Shown here in pieces: positions 31,746-43,032 of a stretch of DNA of 64,000 bases. Position numbers and translations under genes: made by a program. The stretch's first letter is position 1; every line of letters begins with the position of its first letter. The notes beneath the pieces are model-generated. The model was not told the DNA's origin and ran no database searches. It worked only from the letters and a program-made list of their open reading frames with translations. This stretch comes from Spiroplasma_E ixodetis_B. Its GTDB lineage: Bacteria; Bacillota_I; Bacilli_A; Mycoplasmatales; VBWQ01. The stretch covers positions 62,001-126,000 of the forward strand of contig NZ_AP028955.1 in assembly GCF_040369795.1 (NCBI RefSeq), read 5' to 3'.

Positions 31746-31774
31746 TTGTTTTTACTATTATATATATATATAAT
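31746..31774 (+). promoter_or_regulatory. promoter of the PTS gene
   Basis: TTGTTT (31746-31751), 17-base spacer, TATAAT (31769-31774). The predicted transcript starts at about 31781, inside the first operator-like repeat. Confidence 0.65.
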
Positions 31775-31780
31775 ATTTTT

Positions 31781-31814
31781 ATCTGTATAGAATAAAATTC
31801 TCATCTGTATAGAA
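31781..31814 (+). promoter_or_regulatory. tandem operator-like repeats before the PTS gene
   Basis: ATCTGTATAGAA occurs at 31781-31792 and again at 31803-31814, 22 bases apart (two helical turns on one face), between the -10 box and the ribosome site. The core GTATAGA resembles operators of HutC-type GntR regulators of amino-sugar genes. A repressor binding downstream of the promoter would block transcription. Regulator identity is inference. Confidence 0.45.
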
Positions 31815-31837
31815 CAATATAGAAAGGAGCTGAGAAA

Positions 31838-33898
31838 ATGAGTAAATTTTTTCATAGTAAACAAACATCTCCTGAGGATAAGAAAAATCCTAGTTTTACT
31901 TTTAAAGGAACTTTCAATAAATTAGGTGGCAAAATGTTTGGTAAAATGCAAAACTTATCAAGAGCCATTGTTTTACCAATAGCTACATTACCAATAGCTG
32001 GTTTATTGTTAGGAATTGGTGGTGGATTTGCTAGTGCTTTAAAGCAATTACCTAATCATGATAGTCTTGTTGCTATTATTAATATTTTTTCAATTATGCA
32101 ATCAGCCGGAAACGTTGTTTTTGCTAATTTAGGATTGATTTTTGCTATTTCTATTGCTTTTGGTTTTGCAAAAGCTAGTAAAGGTGTAGCTGCTCTTTCT
32201 GGATTTATTACTTTTATTGTTATGACTTCAGTTATTAGTGGCATGTTTTTTTGAAATCCTAAAACAGGAATGTTGGGGTTTGATCCATGAGGTTTAGGTG
32301 AAGGTGCAAAGATTACTCCAGAAAGCGGCAAATCTTCTGGTTTATTTTCTTCTGTCTTAGGATTATTTCCTACGTTTGACACTTCGGTTTTAGGTGGCAT
32401 TCTTGTTGGTTGATTAGTATCAATTGTTCATAATCATTCATACAATATTCGTATGCCAAGAGTATTATCTTTTTTTGGTGGTGAACGTTTTGTGCCAATT
32501 TTAGCTGTTTTTGTTGGAATAGGAATGGGTTTAGCTTTTTTCTTTATTTGACCAATGTTATTAATTGCTTTTAGAGAAATTGGTAATGGCTTAGCAGCTG
32601 GTATGAATACAGGTCAACTTACTGATGGACAGTTAACTGGTGATAATTTTCATCCGACAGTTGGTGGAGCATTTATTGCAATGTTTTTTGGAATTACTGA
32701 GCGTTTATTAATACCAACAGGATTGCATCACGTTCAATATGCGCCTTTCTGATATACTGGAATTGGTGGAAATTGAATTAATGAATCTGGTGATCATTTT
32801 GTTGGAGCGTACAATATTTTCTTTGGACAATTTGCTTCTAATGCAGTAGGACACATGAATCAAACACCGGGAACAATGTTTATGAGTGGGCGATTTGCAT
32901 ATATGCAATATGGCTATCCATTTGCAGCTCTTGCTATGTGAATGTTAGCACGACCAGAAAATAAAAAAATGGTTGGTGGTATTTTAGGTTCTGCTGCTCT
33001 AACTTCTTTCTTAACAGGAGTTACAGAACCATTATTGTTTTCATTCTTATTTGTAGCACCATTATGTTTTGTTTTCCATGCATTTATGTCAGGAATTAGT
33101 TTTATGATGGCGTATTTATTAAATATAGTTGTTGGTCAAGGCTTTGCTGCTGGATTTATTGACTTTTCTTTCTTTGGAATATTACCAAGTATTCTTGGTA
33201 AAGAAACAGGATTCTATTGAGTATTTGTTACTGGATTAATTATGGCACCTGCTTATTTCTTTGGTTTCTATTACATTATTAAGTGAAGAAATTACAAAAC
33301 TTTAGGTCGTGAAGAAGGAGAATTAGCAACCAACTTAGCTTTACAAAGTGTTGAAAGTTCTTTAGATAAGTCTTCAAAAAAAGGTAGAACAAAAGTAGAA
33401 AATTTATTACTTGGACTTGGTGGAGCGTTAAATATCATTGATGTTAACGCTAAAGATAAAGTATTAGTTGCAACTTTAAAAGATGCAAATATTTATTCAA
33501 AAGCTTTATTAAGATTAAGTGGAACTAAAAATATTAAAGTAATTGCAAATAAAGTTGAAATTACCTATATTGATGGTGCAGAGTCTATTCATAAAACTTT
33601 ACAAGCAGAAATGACAAAGAAACAAACATTAACACCTGACACTAATAAAGATAAAAATAATGATATGTTAGAAAATATTTTTAAAGGTCTTGGTGGACGA
33701 AGTAATGTTAAATTATTAGACAATTGCGCTACAAGATTGCGTGTTACAGTTTTTGATGAAACTAAAGTTGATGATAATATTTTAAAATCAACTGGTGCGG
33801 TTGGTATCTTTAAAAAAGGTACAGCTATTCAGGTAATTTATGGGCCACAAGTAGGTAATATTAAAAATGATTTATTAAAAACTTGAACTCCAAAATAA
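31838..33898 (+). CDS. PTS sugar transporter IICB (glucose/N-acetylglucosamine type)
   Basis: 686-aa phosphotransferase permease that imports and phosphorylates a hexose or amino sugar. Start ATG 31838 with AAAGGAG. The ~45-residue polar N-terminus leads into the IIC domain (LSRAIVLPIATLPIAGLLLG first segment; GNNFHP-like DGQLTGDNFHPTVG; ITERLLIPTGLHH; TGVTEPLLFSFLF, the conserved GITEP-type loop). After ~residue 500 come two IIB-like domains. The first (ENLLLGLGGALNIIDVNAKD) lacks the phospho-Cys. The second (LGGRSNVKLLDNCATRLRV) has it. No IIA domain, so it needs a separate EIIA. A terminator follows. ptsG and nagE types cannot be told apart by eye; the operator-like repeats slightly favour an amino sugar. 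Confidence 0.88.
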
Positions 33899-33915
33899 AC
33901 TATTACTAAAATATA

Positions 33916-33949
33916 AAAATGAGCAACTTTTTGATTTGTTCATTTTTTT
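33916..33949 (+). terminator. terminator of the PTS gene
   Basis: AAATGAGCAA pairs with TTTGTTCATTT, followed by a T run, 18 bases after the stop. Confidence 0.75.
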
Positions 33950-33976
33950 AGTTTTAGTTACGGATAATGTTAAAAT

Positions 33977-34004
33977 TATAATATAGGACGAAGGGAAAAC
34001 TATA
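33977..34004 (+). promoter_or_regulatory. -10 box and ribosome site cut from their gene by IS5
   Basis: TATAAT at 33977-33982, then GACGAAGGG and an A-rich stretch up to the IS5 at 34005. The gene they served (35157) begins on the far side of the element. Confidence 0.55.
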
Positions 34005-35154
34005 GACATATTCCGTAAATAAATTTAATCAATTGTCAATAATAATATTTATAAATTTTTTAGTGTTAATAATTATAGAAGTTAATATTTTTAAAAAAAT
34101 ACTTTAAAAATAAATTTATATTTCAAACACAAAAATTGTTAATATTATTTTTATATTAACTTGATAAAAATTTAAATTTTTAAAAAAATATTAAAAATAT
34201 TTTTTTATTTTAATGGTTTTGTTTTATTAAAAATTTCACAAAGTAAGTTAAATCTTAAGTACATAAGTCTAAATATACTTTTTCTACATTTATTTATTAA
34301 AATTTTGAATCTTTTTAATCCAGCAAAAACATGTTCAACTTTAATTCTAATTTTTGAAATAATTTTATTGTAGATTTTTTCTTGTTTAGTTAATTTTTTA
34401 TTTTTAGTTTTTTTAATTGGTAATATAGTATTTTTATAAATATTTTGTATTCCTTGATATCCCAAATCACCAATAATTATTGTTTTTTCTGAAAATTCAA
34501 GATTTGAATTTTTTAATATTTGAAAATCATGTACTTTTCCATTATCAGCAAAAATATCAACAATTTTTTTATTAAAAAAGTCATATATAATTTGAAATTT
34601 TATAGAAAACATTCAACTTTTACCAGAAAAATATTCTAACTGTAGTTTTTTTTAGTTGGTCTTTCAATTTCAATTTCAGTTGAATCAATTAAATAAAATT
34701 GAAATTAATTTAAATCTTCTTGTTTTTTCTCAATTTTTGATTTATATTTTGTTTTTAAAAACTGATAATCTTTGTCATCACTAAGTTTATTTTCTACTCA
34801 AGTAATATTTCGAAAACAACTTGATGCACTCATTTTATATTTAATACTCATTTGGAAAAAAGTATAATATTCTTTTCAATATACTAAAGTCATCATCAAT
34901 CTTTCTTCAACTGAAAGTTTATATTTTCTACCTTTAGTTTTTTTTAAATTTTCTATTTCAATTAATTTTGTTAACATTTCATCAAAATGAAAACGTTTTA
35001 TACCAAAATATCTATAAAATTGTTCATTTTTTAATTTTTTTAAATTTTCAAAATTCATTTTTATCAACACTTTATTAATTTATTAATAAAGAAATTATAA
35101 AATAAATTTTAAATTATTAATTGACTTTTAAAAAATTTATTTACGGAATATGTC
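34005..35154 (-). mobile_element. IS5-family element, full length, inactive
   Basis: Both termini. orfA has a stop after EDLN. orfB is open to its natural end (34205) but has Gly for Trp in VFAWLKRF. Confidence 0.92.
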
Positions 35155-35156
35155 TT

Positions 35157-35456
35157 ATGTTTTTTGATGATAATGAAGAAAAGTTAGAAGAAGCTAGGTA
35201 TGAAGAAATACAAACAAATATACAAAATTTAACATTAACAATTGATGTTAATATTGTTGTTAAAGATTTATTTAAATATATTAAATTAAAATGTACACAA
35301 AAAATTATAATTATGGATATATTAGCATTGTTTTTATCAATATTTTCAATAATTATTTCAATATTATTAACTGTTATAGTTTTGAACTTCGAAAATTATT
35401 TTATGCGGTAAATATATTTAAAGATTTAACAGTGGTAGTGGTATTAGTAATTGCAT
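35157..35456 (+). pseudogene. small membrane protein, separated from its ribosome site by IS5
   Basis: ATG 35157 starts MFFDDNEEKLEEARYEEIQT, an acidic head, then a long hydrophobic segment (IIIMDILALFLSIFSIIISI). It stops at 35411 after FENYFMR. In the next frame VNIFKDLTVVVVLVIAFG continues with a second hydrophobic stretch until IS3 at 35457, so a frameshift near 35405 plus an IS3 insertion probably truncate a two-segment protein. Not recognised. Its Shine-Dalgarno sequence lies 1.15 kb away across IS5, so it is unlikely to be translated. Confidence 0.45.
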
Positions 35457-35932
35457 TTGGATGGGTTACACTTTGTTGGGTACTAATTACGTAGACAAGT
35501 GAACAAATTAGTTAAAAGAAAGGAATTATAATTATGGCCAATATTAACTCATATTCAGATGAATTTAAAAAACAAATAGTAGCTTTATATCAAAGCGGTA
35601 AGTCGGTGTCTTGTCTTGCTAAAGAGTACAATGTTACAAGAGCAGCTACTTATAATTGAATTAAGCAATTTACTAATTCAGGCAGTTTTAAAACCAAAGA
35701 TAACCGTTCTGTTGAAGAAAACGTATTAATTAAATTAAGAAAGAAATTAAAACAGTTACGAATGGAAAATGATATTTTAAAGCAAGCAGCACTAATAATA
35801 GGCAGAAAATAGAAATTATTACTAAAAATAAAGTTAAATATAAAATTCGTACAATGTGTCGTTTTTTAAAAATCTCTAAATCAACATATTATTTTAATTT
35901 TAAGAAAAAAGAAGATAAAATTCAAAATAATA
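35457..35932 (+). mobile_element. IS3-family (IS150-like) element, 5' part
   Basis: Left end TTGGATGGGTTACACTTT, complete orfA and the first codons of orfB, then cut by IS630. Confidence 0.88.
35534..35812 (+). CDS. IS3-family OrfA
   Basis: 92-aa DNA-binding subunit of an IS150-group transposase. Helix-turn-helix in the first half (LAKEYNVTRAATYNWIKQF) and a leucine zipper in the second (LIKLRKKLKQLRMENDILKQ). Open from ATG 35534, after an AAAGGAATT site, to TAG, with TGA as Trp. The catalytic OrfB partner is lost in this copy, so it is a relic, although the protein could still be made. Confidence 0.82.
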
Positions 35933-36335
35933 TAGCTAACTAAAGTAATGTTTGCTCATATCTTGAAAAACAAAATCAATCGCTTTTTTAATATTTGGTC
36001 AATAATTTGGTAATATTTTTCTTATATTATGTTTTATAGCAAATCAAAAATGTTCAATTGGATTTAAATTAGGAGAATATGGTGGAAGAAATAATAGTTT
36101 GCATCCAGCATTTTCAATTAATGGTTGTGTTAATTTAGATTTATGAAACGTTGCATTATCTAAAACTATAATTTGTCCACGCTTTAATATTGGAATTAGT
36201 ATATTTTTTACATATGATTCAAAAATTTTACTGTTGCAATGTCCTTCAAATGCTCATAGGGCTTTTAATTTACCTTTATTTAGTGAACTAATTATACTCA
36301 TTCTTTTTATTTTATATGCGGGTTTATTATCAAAA
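35933..36335 (-). mobile_element. IS630 3' fragment
   Basis: Left-hand terminus and transposase C-terminal half to FDNKPAYK; cut by IS5. Confidence 0.9.
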
Positions 36336-37304
36336 GACATATTCCGTAAATAAATTTTTTAAAAGTCAATTAATAATTTAAAATTTATTTTATAATTTCT
36401 TTATTAATAAATTAATAAGGTGTTGATAAAAATGAATTTTGAAAATTTAAAAAAATTAAAAAATGAACAATTTTATAGATATTTTGGTATAAAACGTTTT
36501 CATTTTGATGAAATGTTAACAAAATTAATTGAAATAGAAAATTTAAAAAAAACTAAAGTTAGAAAATATAAACTTTCAGTTGAAGAAAGATTGGTCATGA
36601 CTTTAGTATACTGAAAAGAATATTATACTTTTTCCAAATGAGTATTAAATATAAAATGAGTGCATCAAGTTGTTTTCGAAATATTACTTGAGTAGAAAAT
36701 AAACTTAGTGATGACAAAGATTATCAGTTTTTAAAAACAAAATATAAATCAAAAATTGAGAAAAAACAAGAAGATTTAAATGAATTTCAATTTTATTTAA
36801 TTTATTCAACTGAAATTGAAATTGAAAGACCAACTAAAAAAAATACAGTTAGAATATTTTTCTGGTAAAAGTTGAATGTTTTCTATAAAATTTCAAATTA
36901 TATATGACTTTTTTAATAAAAAAATTGTTGATATTTTTGCTGATAATGGAAAAGTACATGATTTTCAAATATTAAAAAATTCAAATCTTGAATTTTCAGA
37001 AAAAACAATAATTATTGGTGATTTGGGATATCAAGGAATACAAAATATTTATAAAAATACTATATTACCAATTAAAAAAACTAAAAATAAAAAATTAACT
37101 AAACAAGAAAAAATCTACAATAAAATTATTTCAAAAATTAGAATTAAAGTTGAACATGTTTTTGCTTGATTAAAAAGATTCAAAATTTTAATAAATAAAT
37201 GTAGAAAAAGTATATTTAGACTTATGTACTTAAGATTTAACTTACTTTGTGAAATTTTTAATAAAACAAAACCATTAAAATAAAAAAATATTTTTAATAT
37301 TTTC
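36336..37304 (+). mobile_element. IS5-family element lacking its right end
   Basis: Left terminus, orfA (one base short in the YTFF run; LIYST for LIDST loses the first catalytic Asp) and orfB to its stop. The right terminus is replaced by IS256. Confidence 0.9.
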
Positions 37305-38476
37305 GGTAATGTTTAGTAATCTTTGTAACTTACAAAAATAACTATGTTTAATTAATTCTAGTAAATAAAATTAAATAAATAGAAAGAGTGAGTTACTTAT
37401 GTCTAAAAAACAAAATATTAATAATAATGTTCCAATATCAAAAGCAGTAGATTGATTATTAGAAAATACCGAAGATTTAACAACAGTTTTTAAAGAGGGA
37501 GGTTTATATAAATAATTAACAAAAAGATTAGTTGAAAAAATGTTGAATTCTGAAATGCAAAATTATTTAGGATATGAAAAAAATCAACATAATACTAGTG
37601 AAAATGCTCGTAATGGTATAAGTTCAAAAAAATTAATAACTCAACAAGGTAAAATTGAGATTAATGTACCACGAGATCGTAATAGTAATTTTGAGCCAGT
37701 AATAGTTGCAAAAAGACAAAGAAGATTTGATGGTTTTGATCAACAATTTCTTTCATTATATGCCAAAGGCATGACTTTATCAGATATTAGAATGCAGTTA
37801 CAAGAGTTATATCATGGCGCTGATATTAGTGAAAGTGTTATTAGTCAAATTACTGATGATGTTATTGATGATGTTAAAGCATGACAAAATCGGCCATTAG
37901 AAAGTGTTTATCCGATTGTTTATTTTGATTGTATAGTAGTTAAAGTACGACAAGATAAACGCATTATTAACAAATCAGTTTATATAGCACTAGGAGTTGA
38001 TTTAGAAGGTAAAAAAGATATTTTAGGTTTATGAATTAGTGAAAATGAATGTTCTAAGTTTTGATTATCTAATTTCACAGAAATGAAAAATCAAGGCTTA
38101 AATGATATTCTTATTGCTTGTAGTGACAATTTAACAGGAATGTCAGAAGTAATACAATTAGTTTATCCTAAAACCGAACATCAATTATGCATAGTTCATC
38201 AAATTAGAAATAGTTTAAAATATGTTTCATACAAACATAGAAAATAACTAGTTACAGATTTAAAACCAATTTATAGTGCATGTAGTGAAGAACAAGCAAT
38301 GCAAGCTTTAGAATATTTTGAAAGTAAATGAAATAAACAATATCCTCAAATTGCTAAATCATGATATAAAAATTGAGGTAATTTAATGGTTTTTATTAGT
38401 TATCCTGCAGAAATCAAAAGAGTGATTTATACAACAAATGCTATTGAATCTGTTAATAGTCAATTACGAAAAGTTA
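37305..38476 (+). mobile_element. IS256-family element lacking its 3' end
   Basis: Left end to VNSQLRKV. Stops after GGLYK and in SYKHRK. Cut by a second IS256 in the same orientation. Confidence 0.9.
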
Positions 38477-38833
38477 GGTAATGTTTAGTAATCTGTGTAA
38501 CTTACAAAAATAACTATGTTTAATTAATTCTAGTAAATAAAATTAAATAACTAGAAAGAGTGAGTTACGTATGTCTAAAAAAAATATTAATAATAATGAT
38601 CCGATATCAAAAGCAGTAGATTTATTACTAGAAAATACTGAAGATTTAACAACAGTTTTTAAAGAGGGAGGTTTATATAAATAATTAACAAAAAGATTAG
38701 TTGAAAAAATGTTGAATTCTGAAATGCAAAATTATTTAGGATATGAAAAAAATCAACATAATAATAGTGAAAATACTCGCAATGGTATAAATTCAAAAAA
38801 ATTAATAACTCAACAAGGTAAAATTGAGATTAA
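38477..38833 (+). mobile_element. IS256 5' fragment
   Basis: Left end to QQGKIEIN; stop after GGLYK. Joined to an inverted IS5 fragment. Confidence 0.88.
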
Positions 38834-39279
38834 TTTAAATCTTCTTGTTTTTTTCTCAATTTTTGATTTATATTTTGTTTTTAAAAACTGATAATCTTTG
38901 TCATCACTAAGTTTATTTTCTACTCAAGTAATATTTCGAAAACAACTTGATGCACTCATTTTATATTTAATACTCATTTGGAAAAAAGTATAATATTCTT
39001 TTCAGTATACTAAAGTCATCATCAATCTTTCTTCAACTGAAAGTTTATATTTTCTACCTTTAGTTTTTTTAAATTTTCTATTTCAATTAATTTTGTTAAC
39101 ATTTCATCAAAATGAAAACGTTTTATACCAAAATATCTATAAAATTGTTCATTTTTTAATTTTTTTAAATTTTAAAAATTCATTTTTATCAACACCTTAT
39201 TAATTTATTAATAAAGAAATTATAAAATAAATTTTAAATTATTAATTGACTTTTAAAAAATTTATTTACGGAATATTTC
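38834..39279 (-). mobile_element. IS5 5' fragment, inverted
   Basis: orfA portion from EKKQEDLN back to the left terminus, whose last bases are altered (GGAATATTTCT). Confidence 0.88.
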
Positions 39280-39437
39280 TATTATTTTAAATAGTGCAAT
39301 AGATTTAGTTAATAAGTTATTAGTATACAATTTTATGACAAAAGTGTTAAAAAATAATCAAAAGTATGTAAAATATATTTATCTTCTTAAACTTAAGAAG
39401 TTATTGGTAAAAATTGAGGGGGATTAATTTATGAAAA
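39280..39437 (+). promoter_or_regulatory. promoter region and start of a gene destroyed by IS3
   Basis: Unique AT-rich sequence with an 8-bp inverted repeat CTTCTTAA-AC-TTAAGAAG (39383-39400), then a strong ribosome site (GAGGGGG) and ATGAAAA at 39431, immediately interrupted by IS3. The repeat sits where an operator overlapping the transcript start would be. The gene itself is gone, so its identity is unknown. Confidence 0.45.
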
Positions 39438-40661
39438 TTGGATGGGTTACACTTTATTGGACACTAATTACGTAGACAATTGAACAAATTAGTTAAAAGA
39501 AAGGAATTATAATTATGGCCAATATTAACTCATATTCAGATGAATTTAAAAAATAAATAGCAGCTTTATATCAAACTGGTAAGTCAGTGTCTTGTCTTGC
39601 TAAAGAGTACAATGTTACAAGAGCAGCTACTTATAATTGAATTAAGCAATTTACTAATTCAGGCAGTTTTAAAACCAAAGATAACCGTTCTATCGAAGAA
39701 AATGAATTAATTAAATTAAGAAAATAATTAAAACAGTTGCGAATGGAAAATGATATTTTAAAGCAAGCAGCACTAATAATAGGCAGAAAATAGAAATTAT
39801 TACTAAAAATAAAGTTAAATATAAAATTCGCACAATGTGTCGTTTTTTAAAAATCTCTAAATCAACATATTATTTTAATTTCAAGAAAAAAGAAGATAAA
39901 ATTCAAAATAATATGTATGACGAAACTGTTATTAGTGCTTTTAAAGAAAATAAAGAAGCTTATGGAACAAGAAGGTTAAAAGTTGTTATAAAAGAAAATA
40001 AAATTAATTTATCAAGACGAAAAATTAAAAAAATTATGAATAAACATAATTTAATATAAAAATACACTAAATTATCATACAAAAATTATCATAATAAAGT
40101 CAATGATAGTCAAATTACTAATCTTGTTAATAGAGACTTTAATAATAGGCTTAAAAATGAAGTTATTGTTAGTGATTTAACTTATGTTCAAGTTAATGGT
40201 AAATGAAACTATATTTGCTTATTAATCGACCTGTACAATCGCGAAATTATTGGACATAGTGTAGGTACTAAAAAAGATGCATCATTATTATATCAAGCAT
40301 TTATGTGCTCAAATCGTTGTTTAAAAAATATTCAAATATTTCATAGCGATCGCGGTAATGAATTTAATAATAAAACTATTGATAAACTTTTATTAGCTTT
40401 CAATATTACCCGCTCTTTAAGCAAAAAAAGGTTGTCCTTATGATAACGCTGTTGCTGAAGCAACTTTCAAAACTTTCAAAACAGAATTTATTAATGATAA
40501 AAATTTTACATCATTAATCCCATTAAAATTAGAATTATTTGATTATATCAATTGATACAACAACATAAGAATCCACAGCACTCTAAACTACTTAACCACC
40601 ATAAAATACATAAGCACAAATGTCTACCAAAAAACAGTCCTAAAAAAGATTGCCATTCCAA
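39438..40661 (+). mobile_element. IS3-family (IS150-like) element, full length, inactive
   Basis: 1,224 bp with ends TTGGATGGGTTACAC and GTTGCCATTCCAA-like, imperfect inverted repeats. OrfA (39515-39793) has stops after DEFKK and LIKLRK. OrfB (from MCRFLKISKSTYYF) has a stop after NKHNLI and an extra A in the SLSKK run. OrfB catalytic blocks are SDLTYVQ, FHSDRGNEF and DNAVAEATF (D, D, E). Confidence 0.9.
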
Positions 40662-40680
40662 TTTAATATTATTGTAAAAT
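40650..40680 (+). promoter_or_regulatory. possible promoter of rnhA, -35 from the IS3 end
   Basis: TTGCCA (40650-40655) lies in the IS3 terminus; 17 bases later TGTAAAAT is a weak -10 in the native sequence. Confidence 0.35.
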
Positions 40681-40708
40681 TAAAATAAACAATAGAGGAG
40701 TCATAATT

Positions 40709-41329
40709 ATGGCAAGTAAATTTTATGCAGTAAAAAAAGGTAGAGTCATTGGAATATTTGAAAACTGGAATGAATGTGAAACACAAATGAGAGGTTTTGC
40801 TGGTGCTCAGTATAAAAAATTTGCAACCAAAAAAGAAGCTCAAGATTATTTAGATGATAAAATTCAAATAAAATCTGAAAATCACTATAAATATGAAGTA
40901 ATAGCATATACTGATGGTAGTTTTAAAGAAGAAATTAATCAATTTTCTTATGGACTTGTTTTCTTAAATAATGGCAAAAAAGATATATTTTATGAAAAAT
41001 TTGATGATGAAAATTGAGCAAAATTAAGAAATGTTGCTGGAGAAATAATGGGTGCACAAAAGGCAATGCAGTTAGCTTTGGAAAATAATATAAAATCAAT
41101 TTTAATTTGTCATGATTATGTTGGAATTAGTAAATGATGTACGGGTGAATGAAAAACTACTAAAGCAGAAACAAAGGCATATAAAGCGTTTTATGATAAA
41201 ATAGCAAAAGATGTTAATATTTATTTTAAATGAGTTAAAGGTCATAGTGGTAATATATATAATGATGAAGCAGATGCTCTTGCTTGAAAAGCATTTAATT
41301 TAAAAAAAATATCTAAACCAATAATTTAA
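40709..41329 (+). CDS. rnhA: ribonuclease H with N-terminal viroplasmin-like domain
   Basis: 206-aa RNase H1-type enzyme that removes RNA from RNA:DNA hybrids. An N-terminal hybrid-binding (viroplasmin/RHBD) domain at about residues 4-50 (FYAVKKGRVIGIFENWNECE, FAGAQYKKFATKKEAQDYL) is followed by the RNase H fold: Asp in IAYTDGSF, Glu in NVAGEIMGAQKAM, Asp in ILICHDYVGI and Asp in IYNDEADALAW, the D-E-D-D set. WVKGHSGN carries the flap His. Start ATG has a GAGGAG site. Intact, directly downstream of IS3. Confidence 0.9.
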
Positions 41330-41352
41330 ATATTAAAAAGGTGGTAAATAAC

Positions 41353-41726
41353 ATGATTAATAAAAAAATAATATTAGCAAGCTGTTTAGGAAACATTATT
41401 GGAGGTAGTTTGTTTGCTCTTTCTGATTTATATAAAAAAAGAGAACAAAATATTTTTGAATTTGATATTATTTCAGCTGTAACAGTGTTTTGCTGGTGCT
41501 CTTTTTGGCTTTATTTCAGGTCTTTTTTTGTTTAAATGATGGAGAAGATAATGGTGATTATAGAGAATTTTTTGAAAGTCAACAAATCATTGATAACACT
41601 CATTATTTTCAATCTTCAAACGAATTTGCGCCTTTATTGCAAGAATATATTCTTGAAATTAATGATGAACAATTCATTCCTAATAATAATGCAGATCTTG
41701 TTTTTAATCATCGTTTAGTTTATTAA
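41353..41726 (+). pseudogene. small membrane protein with frameshifts
   Basis: ATG 41353, 23 bases after rnhA with an AAGGTGG site. It reads IILASCLGNIIGGSLFALSD, then a polar stretch. After AVTVF an extra T throws the frame; in the next frame AGALFGFISGLFLFKWWRR completes a second glycine-rich membrane segment. A third frame then carries a plausible acidic tail (DNGDYREFFESQQIIDNTHY ... FNHRLVY). A two-segment membrane protein with two frameshifts explains all three pieces. Not recognised. Confidence 0.4.
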
Positions 41727-43032
41727 ATATAATAAAAATTATTCAAAAAATTTAATACCTTGATCATTAATAACTTTATTAATATCAATTTTATTATTAA
41801 GGATGTCTCTAATTTTTAAATCAATAGTATTAGCGCAATATAAATTAATAATTTCTCTAGTTTTATTATCGTTTAATTGAGTTGGAAAAAAGCGACTTTC
41901 AGCTTGCTCATTTTCGGTTGGGTTTAACTTCACGATCTAGAAAAATCATAACATCACCTTGATCTAATGTGATACCAACATTAGTAGATTTAATATTACA
42001 TAAAATAATTTTAACTTTTTTACTTTGAAAATCACTAATAGCTTTAAGTCTTTGTTCATGATTTACTTTACCAGTAATTAATTGATGATTTAATTTATGT
42101 TTATCTAAAATGTTACTTAAAATGTTAATTATTTTATCACTAAAACTACTATAAATAATAATTGAATCATTTTCATTATCATGTAAGTAGTCTAGTAGTC
42201 AATTAAATTCTGCTTGTTTAATTCTTTCATTCCCTCATTAATAGGTGTTGAACAAATAGTTCTTAATTTGATAAATATTTGTAAAAAAGTTATTTTAGAT
42301 TTTTTATTATAAAATAATTTCTTGTTTCATAGTTTCAAGATTATTATAATAAATTGCAGTTTGTGCTTTGGGCATAGTTAAAATTAAATCATTTTTAATA
42401 ATTTTTGGCATTTCATTACGTACATCAATTTGTTTACGCATAATTGATATTTTTTTAACTAAATAATCAAATTCTGCTGCTAGTTGTGGTTTAACATTTG
42501 GTTTTGGTATATTAATAGTTACAAAATTGGTAATACGTTTTCTAATTATTCCAAAGTAACGAGCAACAAAATCTCAATAATCAATATTTTTATATAGTTT
42601 ATTATCAATAATTTTTAATATACCAAAAATAACACTAGGATGATTATTAGCAGGAGTACCAGTTAAACAATAAACTGATGATACTTTATTTGCAACTTCC
42701 AAAATTGTTGAACTTTGTGCAGTTTTGTATTTTCTTAAAAAATGTGCTTCATCAATAACTAATGTAAAATCAAATTTAGTTAATAATTTATTTTTTATAT
42801 CATTTTTAAAAGTGTTTTTAGAAACTACTAAAATACAATTATTACTATTTTTAAATTGATTATATTTTTCTGTTCGCGCTTTAGTAATATCATCTTTAAT
42901 AGTAATAGAATTATAGGTAGTTCATTTTTTAATTTCGGGAACCCATGTTAATAAAATAGTTGACTTAGGAACAACAAATAATATTTTATTAGTTTTCATT
43001 TCTGATAATGCTGTTAAAATAGTGGGTGTTTT

